Origin: Flavobacterium sp. J372
Lineage (GTDB): Bacteria > Bacteroidota > Bacteroidia > Flavobacteriales > Flavobacteriaceae
Direction: 5' to 3'
Length of the DNA stretch: 64,000 nucleotides
NCBI RefSeq assembly: GCF_024699965.1
Contig: NZ_JAJOMZ010000004.1
Span: 1,238,001-1,302,000, forward strand
Shown: one piece after another, positions 33,251-40,247 of the stretch
Numbering within the stretch: the stretch's first letter is position 1
Layout: every line of letters starts with the position of its first letter
The notes under the pieces: model-generated
What the model was told of the DNA's origin: nothing
Seen by the model: only the letters and a program-made list of their open reading frames with translations
Database searches by the model: none
Translations under genes and position numbers: made by a program

Positions 33251-35440
33251 ATGTCAACATTTCGTTTTCAGGCTTTGCGTGAAGCTTCAGGCAGAAAAGC
33301 AGTTAAAGTAGAAGAGCTGGATAAAAAATCGCTCATCTTCGGAAGTAATGTGTTCAATGACAAGGCTATGCGCCAGTTTCTTACGCCCGATGCCTACCAG
33401 GCAGTAAAAAATGCGGTGCAGCACGGAACTAAAATCGACAGGAAAATTGCTGATTATGTAGCAATGGGTATGAAAGAGTGGGCTTTGAGCAAAGGCGTAA
33501 CACATTATACTCACTGGTTTCAGCCGCTTACAGGCACCACTGCTGAAAAGCACGATGCATTTTTTGAAACATCATTTGACGGCAGCGACCCTGTAGAAAA
33601 ATTCGGCGGCAGCCAGCTGGCACAGCAGGAGCCTGATGCATCAAGCTTCCCGAATGGTGGTATACGTAATACTTTTGAAGCTCGCGGATATACGGCATGG
33701 GACCCAACATCTCCGGCGTTTATATTCGGCACAACACTTTGTATACCAACCGTTTTTGTGTCGTACACAGGTGAGGCCCTTGACTATAAAACACCATTGC
33801 TTCGCGCACTTCATGCTATTGATGAAGCTGCCAGCGATGTTTGCCGTTACTTTGATAAAAACGTAAAAAAAGTTACTGCAACCCTCGGCTGGGAGCAGGA
33901 ATACTTCCTGATAGATTCTGCTCTTGCAGCATCAAGGCCGGATATTATGATTACTGGGCGTACCCTGCTTGGGCATACTTCAGCCAAAGGGCAGCAGCTT
34001 GAAGACCACTATTTTGGGTCTATACCAACACGTGTACTAAACTATATGCGAGACCTTGAGAATGAGTGTATGCTGCTTGGCATTCCGGTTAAAACACGCC
34101 ATAATGAGGTAGCGCCAAACCAGTTTGAGCTTGCACCAATTTTTGAAGAAACAAACCTTGCGGTAGACCATAACTCACTGTTGATGGACGTGATGCAGAA
34201 AGTTGCAGAGCGCCATGACTTCAAGGTGCTTTTCCATGAAAAGCCGTTTAAAGGTGTAAACGGCAGCGGTAAGCACAACAACTGGAGCCTTGCAACAGAC
34301 ACAGGCGTAAACCTGCTAAGTCCGGGCAAAACGCCAATGAGCAACCTGCAGTTCCTTACATTCTTTATTAATACTATAAAGGCTGTATATAAGAACGAAG
34401 CATTGATGCGCGCGTCAATAGCTACAGCTACCAATGACCACAGGCTTGGTGCCAATGAAGCCCCGCCTGCAATTATATCTGTATTCATCGGCCAGCAGCT
34501 TACTAAAGTTCTTGAAGAACTTGAAGGAGTTTCAGCTGGTAAGCTTTCGCCACAGGAGAAGACTGACCTTAAACTTAATGTAGTAGGTAAAATTCCGGAT
34601 GTATTGCTTGACAATACCGACAGGAACCGTACGTCTCCATTTGCCTTTACAGGTAACAAATTTGAGTTCAGGGCAGTAGGTTCAAGCGCTAACTGCGCCA
34701 ATGCTATGACTATTGTGAACACTATTGTTGCTAAGCAGCTGAAAGACTTTAAGGCTGAGGTTGATGCCCTGGTTGAAGGTAAAGGCATGAAGAAAGATGA
34801 CGCTATCTTTAACATTCTTAGAGAATACATCAAAGAAACTAAGGCTATCTTATTTGAAGGTGACGGTTACAGCGAGGCATGGGAGCAGGAAGCGGCAAAA
34901 CGCGGCCTGAGCAATTTCAAGACTACGCCAAAAGCGCTTAAGGCCAAAGTGAGCGAGCAGACACTACAATTGTTTGAAGAAATGAACGTGATGAACCACG
35001 TTGAGGTGGAAGCACGTTATGAAATTGAGCTTGAAGAATATACTAAAAAGATTCAGATTGAAGGCAGAGTGCTTGGCGACATCTCTCGTAACCACGTTAT
35101 ACCTACAGCTATACGTTACCAGAATACTTTGATTGAGAACGTTCGCGGCCTTAAAGAAATATTCGGTAAAGAATTTGAAACTATTGGTAAAGAGCAGATT
35201 ACGCTTATAAAAGAGATTTCTGAACATATCGCCGGCATCAATACAAACGTTGAGGCTATGATTGAAGAGCGCAAAAAGGCAAATGCGCTTGACAATGCTG
35301 AAGCTATGGCTGATGCGTACTGCGACAAAGTAAAACCTTATTTTGATATCATAAGGGATCATTGCGATAAGCTTGAACTTATGGTGGATGATGAGATCTG
35401 GACGCTTACTAAATACCGTGAATTATTGTTTACACGATAA
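33251..35440 (+). CDS. glnN: Glutamine synthetase, type III
   Basis: ATP-dependent amidation of glutamate to glutamine in the cytoplasm; the type III enzyme is the main form in Bacteroidota. 729 residues, the expected size (much longer than type I at about 470). N-terminal region FRFQALREASGRKAVKVEE and THYTHWFQPLTGTTAEKHDA, catalytic barrel GWEQEYFLID, NQFELAPIFEETNLAVDHN, HEKPFKGVNGSGKHNNWSL, and NRTSPFAFTGNKFEFRAVGS. A helical C-terminal extension ends it. Strong -7 box upstream and strong terminator downstream: monocistronic. Confidence 0.96.
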   Translation: MSTFRFQALREASGRKAVKVEELDKKSLIFGSNVFNDKAMRQFLTPDAYQAVKNAVQHGTKIDRKIADYVAMGMKEWALSKGVTHYTHWFQPLTGTTAEKHDAFFETSFDGSDPVEKFGGSQLAQQEPDASSFPNGGIRNTFEARGYTAWDPTSPAFIFGTTLCIPTVFVSYTGEALDYKTPLLRALHAIDEAASDVCRYFDKNVKKVTATLGWEQEYFLIDSALAASRPDIMITGRTLLGHTSAKGQQLEDHYFGSIPTRVLNYMRDLENECMLLGIPVKTRHNEVAPNQFELAPIFEETNLAVDHNSLLMDVMQKVAERHDFKVLFHEKPFKGVNGSGKHNNWSLATDTGVNLLSPGKTPMSNLQFLTFFINTIKAVYKNEALMRASIATATNDHRLGANEAPPAIISVFIGQQLTKVLEELEGVSAGKLSPQEKTDLKLNVVGKIPDVLLDNTDRNRTSPFAFTGNKFEFRAVGSSANCANAMTIVNTIVAKQLKDFKAEVDALVEGKGMKKDDAIFNILREYIKETKAILFEGDGYSEAWEQEAAKRGLSNFKTTPKALKAKVSEQTLQLFEEMNVMNHVEVEARYEIELEEYTKKIQIEGRVLGDISRNHVIPTAIRYQNTLIENVRGLKEIFGKEFETIGKEQITLIKEISEHIAGINTNVEAMIEERKKANALDNAEAMADAYCDKVKPYFDIIRDHCDKLELMVDDEIWTLTKYRELLFTR

Positions 35441-35463
35441 TTTCATACATATTAATTGAGTGT

Positions 35464-35492
35464 AAAGCCCCTGTAATTGCAGGGGCTTTTTT
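35464..35492 (+). terminator. Terminator of glnN
   Basis: AAAGCCCCTG (35464-35473) pairs with CAGGGGCTTT (35480-35489), followed by a T tract. Confidence 0.92.
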
Positions 35493-35557
35493 GATATAGT
35501 GATGATCTAACGGATTTCGGCATAATAATCGCTATATTCGTAAGGATTATAACGCAT

Positions 35558-36430
35558 ATGATGAAAAAACTCATTTTCGCAATAGCTTGCCTGATATCGC
35601 TAACTGCCTCAGCACAAGAGCAGTTCGCTGTGTATTTTGACAGCAATAAGCACGAACTGAAGAAAGCAGAACAAGACCGGCTTAATACCTGGATTGCGCA
35701 AAACCAAACCTCCAAAATACTGGCAATCAATGGCTATACCGATGAAGACGGTTCCATAGGCCTAAATGATACGCTGGCGCAACGCCGTGTAAATCATATT
35801 TTTAATTTGGTAAAAGGTAAAGTGAAGGCCCGGGAGGATTTTAAAACCCGCAGTTTTGGGAAGCTCCATAAACATTCACCGGTAAAAGCAGAGAACAGGA
35901 AGGTTGTAATTTACTATCTTCCTGAAAAAGAATTGCATCGTGAAAATGAAGTGCTTGGCATAAAGCCTGAACCAAAACCTGTGGTTAAATATCCGGCGGG
36001 TGTAGTGCTCACAAACCCAAACGGAACGAGGGAGGAGATAAAGTTTGATGTCGAATTCATGAAGAAAGTGGGGGATGCCAAGCCGGGTGAAAAGCTGGTT
36101 TTGCACAACATCAATTTCTTTGAAAATACCTTTGCAACAACTCCAGACTCGCGGCCAAAGATGTATGAGTTGCTGGAAATCATGAAGTTGCACAAAAACC
36201 TAAAGATAAAACTGCAAGGCCACATCTGCTGCCAGAAAGGTGACCCCCGCAAACTTTCGTATGAAAGAGCAAAAGCCATCATGCTGTTTCTTACCCGAAA
36301 CGGTATCGAGAAATCACGTGTTACTTTTGAAGGGCTTGGTACTACGCAACCCATTTATCCACTGCCTGAAAAGACTGAAGAAGAGCGTGCTGAAAACCGC
36401 CGTGTAGAGATTTTGGTTATAGAAAATTAA
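35558..36430 (+). CDS. Secreted OmpA-family protein with two OmpA-like domains
   Basis: 290 residues. Signal peptide to about 20 (LISLTASAQEQ). An OmpA_C-like domain at about 22-120 (FAVYFDSNKHELKKAEQDRL, AINGYTDEDGSIGLNDTLAQ) is degenerate in the middle; a second at about 180-290 is complete (INFFENTFATTPDSRPKMYE, KIKLQGHICCQKGDPRKLSY, RVTFEGLGTTQP, RAENRRVEILVIEN). OmpA-like domains bind peptidoglycan, so it should sit in the periplasm or anchor an outer-membrane complex. The CC pair in the second domain (HICCQKGD) is unusual for the fold. Confidence 0.8.
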   Translation: MMKKLIFAIACLISLTASAQEQFAVYFDSNKHELKKAEQDRLNTWIAQNQTSKILAINGYTDEDGSIGLNDTLAQRRVNHIFNLVKGKVKAREDFKTRSFGKLHKHSPVKAENRKVVIYYLPEKELHRENEVLGIKPEPKPVVKYPAGVVLTNPNGTREEIKFDVEFMKKVGDAKPGEKLVLHNINFFENTFATTPDSRPKMYELLEIMKLHKNLKIKLQGHICCQKGDPRKLSYERAKAIMLFLTRNGIEKSRVTFEGLGTTQPIYPLPEKTEEERAENRRVEILVIEN

Positions 36431-36551
36431 GAAGCTTTTAAGATTGCCAAATAGAAAATGTTAATATTACGGAATTTGTAAGATTTTACACAGATAACTG
36501 CTTTACCGAGGAAGCAGGCAGTGGCTAGCTATTAACACTTCATTAAGAAAA

Positions 36552-37034
36552 TTATTTCACCTTCTGCAAAACATATTTTGAGCCGGGGTCAGTTCCGGGT
36601 CTTGAGTCTAAAGTCAGGTGCAATTTTCCGTCAACCATTTTAAACGGAATTTCTTTTTTCACATCCTGGCCGCCTCGGTTTTTGGTGTCGGTGTAAATTA
36701 CGCCGTCTTTCACAGTATAGGTGCCGGTGAAAAATGGAGCAACCGTCATCTTACCGGTCATGTAATGCTGAAAGCTGCCATCCTTCCCGAAAACGAAATG
36801 ATTGCGGGAGTACATCAACCTTACATCGGCTACCCGGTTTTGCAAACCAACGGGAGATATGGCATAGAGTCTTTTCATATCATCTGAAACTGAAACCGTA
36901 TCTGCCTTGGTACGGTCAATGGTGATGCCCTCGGCTTCGACCGAAACCGTTTTCCACGTGCCGATTAGTTTTTTCTTTTGGGCGTGGGTTGTGGTGAGGG
37001 TGAGGATGATGAAGAGAGTGAGGAGGTGAGTCAT
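36552..37034 (-). CDS. Secreted lipocalin-like protein of unknown function
   Basis: 160 residues from the ATG at 37034, chosen because it yields a signal peptide (MTHLLTLFIILTLTTTHAQ). The mature part begins KKKLIGTWKTVSVEAEG and runs through beta strands (HFVFGKDGSFQHYMTGKMTV, FFTGTYTVKDGVIYTDTKN, KLHLTLDSRPG), a lipocalin-like pattern. The frame is open 31 codons upstream, overlapping the next gene. Last of three leftward genes. Confidence 0.68.
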   Translation of the reverse strand: MTHLLTLFIILTLTTTHAQKKKLIGTWKTVSVEAEGITIDRTKADTVSVSDDMKRLYAISPVGLQNRVADVRLMYSRNHFVFGKDGSFQHYMTGKMTVAPFFTGTYTVKDGVIYTDTKNRGGQDVKKEIPFKMVDGKLHLTLDSRPGTDPGSKYVLQKVK

Positions 37035-37044
37035 CGATATTGTG

Positions 37045-37542
37045 TTATTCGCTCTTCCATTTTTCATATAGCTTTTTTGTGTTTCGGAATCTTGAAGTGA
37101 CACCAAAACAATCAGAATGATTGTCAACTACATCAAATATCACATCTCGATACTCTGTTTTCCAATCGCGATCAGATAAATATTTATGTATAATGCAATA
37201 AGAAAGTCGGTCAAGGGAATTGAGATAGTTTTCTTTTGCGACACTAATTTTGTCTTGAACAATTTCAAGCTTCTCAAGATTAAGTAACGTATTAGATATA
37301 CTGATTTGATGGTTATATTCTCTCAGATCAAAACAAACGTTGTCGAAACTTTCTTTTCTTTTATTCAGCTCACTTTCTAGTTCCAATACAGTCATCAATG
37401 TATTTGTTCTCTGGTTTTCTGACATATTGCTAAGTTGCTCCTTAATTTGTCTGATTTGAAAATACGCAATTAATAATATTCCAACAGTTAGTAATGTAGT
37501 TACTGCAGATGATATAGCACTAATCCAATCTGTTGTTGTCAT
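37045..37542 (-). CDS. Single-span membrane protein of unknown function
   Basis: 165 residues. One N-terminal membrane helix (about 12-30, AVTTLLTVGILLIAYFQI), then a cytoplasmic helical domain (KEQLSNMSENQRTNTLMTVL, NSLDRLSYCIIHKYL, EYRDVIFDVVDNHSDCFGVT). Resembles the many phage-, plasmid- or genomic-island-borne helper membrane proteins of unknown function in this phylum. Base composition is visibly AT-rich compared with purM beside it. Overlaps the 85-residue gene upstream by 4 bases (ATGA). Confidence 0.65.
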   Translation of the reverse strand: MTTTDWISAISSAVTTLLTVGILLIAYFQIRQIKEQLSNMSENQRTNTLMTVLELESELNKRKESFDNVCFDLREYNHQISISNTLLNLEKLEIVQDKISVAKENYLNSLDRLSYCIIHKYLSDRDWKTEYRDVIFDVVDNHSDCFGVTSRFRNTKKLYEKWKSE

Positions 37543-37796
37543 GACTTACTCAATTTTGCCATTAGCTTTTGTAAAATTAGGTGGGCTTTGTTTGAATTTG
37601 AAATTGAATTTCTGTGATCTTGTGAACGAGTTTCAAATTCATTTTCGTGCATTTTAAAATATGAAAGTAACTCAATTGGTGATATACCCGCTAATCTTAG
37701 AATTGGAATAACTTCCTCTAAAATCTTGTCAATTTCTTGAGGTGAATTTGCATTTTTTAATTGCTCAAAATATTTATTTATAATATCATTCTTCAT
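37539..37796 (-). CDS. Small helical protein of unknown function
   Basis: 85 residues, cytoplasmic, charged helices: MKNDIINKYFEQLKNANSPQ, IDKILEEVIPILRLAGISPI, ending NKAHLILQKLMAKLSKS. No family recognised. Starts the three-gene leftward unit, overlapping the membrane protein gene, and is AT-rich like it. A paired, transferred module is possible, but there is no toxin signature. Confidence 0.55.
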   Translation of the reverse strand: MKNDIINKYFEQLKNANSPQEIDKILEEVIPILRLAGISPIELLSYFKMHENEFETRSQDHRNSISNSNKAHLILQKLMAKLSKS

Positions 37797-37883
37797 ATTA
37801 AGAAAATTAGATAAGTAAAACTAATAAAAAAAAGTATATTAAGTTTTTAATATAAGTTCAACTATGAATAAACGGGATAATCC

Positions 37884-37891
37884 TATCTTTG
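37884..37891 (+). promoter_or_regulatory. Predicted -7 box for purM
   Basis: TATCTTTG matches TAnnTTTG exactly, 25 bases before the purM ATG. Confidence 0.55.
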
Positions 37892-37916
37892 CACCAACAA
37901 CAACACAACACATTTT

Positions 37917-39110
37917 ATGACCAATGCTACCAGCGGGCGCTATAGCCAGAGGGGTGTTTCTGCCGCGAAGGAAGACGTACACAACGCCATCAAGAATATA
38001 GACAAAGGCCTGTTCCCGAAGGCTTTCTGCAAAATTGTACCTGACTACCTTACCGGAGATGATAACTACTGCCTCATTATGCATGCCGACGGTGCCGGCA
38101 CCAAGTCGTCACTCGCATATATGTACTGGAAGGAAACCGGTGATATCTCGGTGTGGAAAGGCATTGCGCAGGATGCCCTTATCATGAATATAGACGACCT
38201 GCTTTGCGTAGGCGCCGTTGATAATATTATGCTGTCGAGTACCATCGGGCGGAACAAGAATTTAGTTCCGGGTGAAGTGATTTCTGCCATTATCAACGGG
38301 ACAGAAGAACTTATCGATGAGCTGAAATCGTTCGGCGTAACCATACATTCCACCGGCGGCGAGACTGCCGATGTGGGCGACCTCGTCCGCACCATAATCG
38401 TCGACAGCACAGTTACCGCCCGTATGAAACGGAGCGATGTAATTGACAATGCCAACATACGTCCGGGCGATGTTATTGTAGGGCTGGCCTCCTTCGGGCA
38501 GGCAAGCTACGAGAAGCAATACAACGGCGGTATGGGCAGCAACGGACTCACTTCAGCGCGCCATGATGTTTTCGGCAAAGGCCTCGCACAAAAATACCCT
38601 GAAAGCTATGATGCGGCTGTCCCGGCTGAACTTGTCTATTCAGGCAATACCGGACTAACCGACACTGTTGAAGGCTCACCGCTTGATGCCGGCCAGCTGG
38701 TACTTTCGCCAACACGCACCTATGCGCCCATCATCAAAAAGATATTAGAGAAGTATACTCCACAAGATATCCACGGCATGGTACACTGCAGTGGCGGCGC
38801 CCAAACCAAAGTGCTGCATTTTGCAGATAACGTACATGTGGTGAAAGACAACCTGTTTCCCGTTCCGCCTCTTTTCAGGCTCATACAGGAGCAAAGCGGC
38901 ACCGACTGGAAAGAGATGTACCAAGTGTTTAATTGCGGGCACAGGATGGAGCTGTACGTGCCTGAAGCAATATCGCAGGATATTATTGCCATCTCGCAAT
39001 CATTCAATGTTGATGCGCAGGTTGTGGGCAGGGTTAGCCCCCTAACCCCCGAAGGGGGAATCACAAAAAAGCTCACGATTAAAAGTGAGTACGGGGTGTT
39101 TGAGTATTAA
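37917..39110 (+). CDS. purM: Phosphoribosylformylglycinamidine cyclo-ligase (AIR synthetase) with an inserted repeat
   Basis: De novo purine synthesis, FGAM to AIR. 397 residues. The substrate and metal loops are visible: MHADGAGTKSSLAYMYWKET, AQDALIMNIDDLLCVGAVDN, HSTGGETADVGDLVRTIIVD, GLTSARHDVFGK and the C-terminal GMVHCSGGAQTKVLHFADNV and MYQVFNCGHRMELYVPE. Near the end, GRV is followed by SPLTPEGG and then ITKKLTIKSEYGVFEY. The eight residues are the in-frame translation of a dispersed intergenic repeat that also occurs at 59663-59690, an insertion that most relatives should lack. The fold ends beyond it, so the enzyme is probably still active. Confidence 0.9.
   Translation: MTNATSGRYSQRGVSAAKEDVHNAIKNIDKGLFPKAFCKIVPDYLTGDDNYCLIMHADGAGTKSSLAYMYWKETGDISVWKGIAQDALIMNIDDLLCVGAVDNIMLSSTIGRNKNLVPGEVISAIINGTEELIDELKSFGVTIHSTGGETADVGDLVRTIIVDSTVTARMKRSDVIDNANIRPGDVIVGLASFGQASYEKQYNGGMGSNGLTSARHDVFGKGLAQKYPESYDAAVPAELVYSGNTGLTDTVEGSPLDAGQLVLSPTRTYAPIIKKILEKYTPQDIHGMVHCSGGAQTKVLHFADNVHVVKDNLFPVPPLFRLIQEQSGTDWKEMYQVFNCGHRMELYVPEAISQDIIAISQSFNVDAQVVGRVSPLTPEGGITKKLTIKSEYGVFEY
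39036..39060. repeat. Dispersed CCCCCTAACCCCCGAAGGGGGAA element inside purM
   Basis: The stem CCCCC-GAA-GGGGG lies at 39046-39058, preceded by CCCCCTAA. The same word pattern, slightly changed, is in the intergenic region at 59663-59690. Such elements are usually intergenic; this one is read in frame. Confidence 0.7.
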
Positions 39111-39426
39111 GCCATCGGGTTAGGTGTGTATTCTTTAATTTCTTTTGTCTTGAAACAAAAGAAACAAAAATTCAAGCCTGACTGTTTTCCACTCAAAATC
39201 TACGTCAGGATTTTGCCGCCGCAACCCGAGCCGTTCGCTGCTGCGCGCTCACTCGCGGATTGCTTTCCTTTGGCCAACGCTTAATCCTTTCCTTGATTTT
39301 TACGTGAAAAACAGTAGGGCGGGAACAGCTTCACTCGTATTCTAAAAACTTTGCAGCTTAACGCCTTTCTAGAAATTCTCTGCGTATCTTTGTGTTTCTC
39401 CGTAAATCTCTGTGAAACAACAACAC
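39111..39426. other. Intergenic mosaic of repeat-like pieces with a promoter box
   Basis: Contains a perfect 10-bp inverted repeat TTTCTTTTGT/ACAAAAGAAA (39139-39148 and 39155-39164), then a GC-richer stretch (about 39215-39285) and a degenerate series of CTTTGC/TCTCTGYG words (about 39345-39415). Within it, TATCTTTG (39385-39392) is an exact -7 box, 35 bases before the DUF2071 gene. No gene or RNA is evident. Confidence 0.45.
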
Positions 39427-40146
39427 ATGACTTCAAAACGTACCTTCCTCAACGGCCAGTGGCGCAAGCTGGTAATGATAAATTACGCCATCGACCCGAA
39501 AATTCTGGAGCCATATGTGCCTTTCAACACCAGCATAGACTTGTGGAATGACACCTGCTACGTAAGCCTTGTCGGTTTTATGTTTGTTGATGTGAGCGTG
39601 CTTAAGCTGCGCATACCGTGGCACATCAATTTTGAGGAAGTGAACCTGCGTTTTTACGTCAAGTACGGCAATGACATTGCGTACAAGCGCGGCGTGGTGT
39701 TCATTAAAGAGATTGTACCAAGGCCGGCACTGAGTTTTGTTGCGAATACCCTTTACGGCGAAAACTACGAAACCATGCCTATGCGCCACAGTTGGGTTGA
39801 AGGCGATGATTCGCTCACCGTAGAATACGGCTGGAAGAAAGGGGAGTGGAACAGCCTTAAAGTTGTGGCAGATAAGACGCCTGTCGATATCAAGCCCTAC
39901 AGCGAAGAGGAATTTATCACCGAGCATTTCTGGGGATATACAAAGCTGAGTAAATTCCGGACATCAGAGTATGAAGTGGCTCACCCGCGTTGGCAGATTT
40001 ACCCCATAAAAGATTATGAAGTAGATGTAGATTTCGGAAAAGTTTACGGTAATGATTTCGCTTTCCTGAAAGATGAAAAGCCGGTATCGGTCTACCTTGC
40101 AGAAGGCAGCGAGATACAGGTAAAACAGGGAGCAAGGATAAAGTGA
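39427..40146 (+). CDS. DUF2071 (YqjF-like) family protein
   Basis: 239 residues from ATG 39427, which is preferred over a GTG five codons upstream. Pattern: RTFLNGQWRKLVMINYAIDP, ILEPYVPFNTSIDLWNDTCY, VSLVGFMFVDVSVLKLRIPW, NLRFYVKYGNDIAYKRGVVF and HFWGYTKLSKFRTSEYEVAH. The family is cytoplasmic, beta-rich and of unknown function. Alone, with a hairpin after it. Confidence 0.88.
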   Translation: MTSKRTFLNGQWRKLVMINYAIDPKILEPYVPFNTSIDLWNDTCYVSLVGFMFVDVSVLKLRIPWHINFEEVNLRFYVKYGNDIAYKRGVVFIKEIVPRPALSFVANTLYGENYETMPMRHSWVEGDDSLTVEYGWKKGEWNSLKVVADKTPVDIKPYSEEEFITEHFWGYTKLSKFRTSEYEVAHPRWQIYPIKDYEVDVDFGKVYGNDFAFLKDEKPVSVYLAEGSEIQVKQGARIK

Positions 40147-40194
40147 GTTTTGCCATGCAGATACTAATTGTTGAAATCAGGAATCTTGATATAA

Positions 40195-40224
40195 ATAGAA
40201 AGGGCTGCATGAAAATGCAGCCCT
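40195..40224. terminator. Perfect hairpin with GAAA loop between converging genes
   Basis: AGGGCTGCAT (40201-40210), GAAA, ATGCAGCCCT (40215-40224). On the minus strand TTTCTATTT follows, so it mainly serves the leftward beta-helix gene. Confidence 0.7.
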
Positions 40225-40247
40225 AGAAATGAAAACAAACATAGAAT

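Noticed and set aside
34042..34833. 263-codon open frame opposite glnN
   Set aside because: Shadow of the glutamine synthetase frame; Ser/Leu-rich with no domain, and no start signals.
37045..37796. Toxin-antitoxin pair
   Set aside because: Overlapping small genes fit the size, but neither protein shows a known toxin or antitoxin pattern, and one has a membrane helix.
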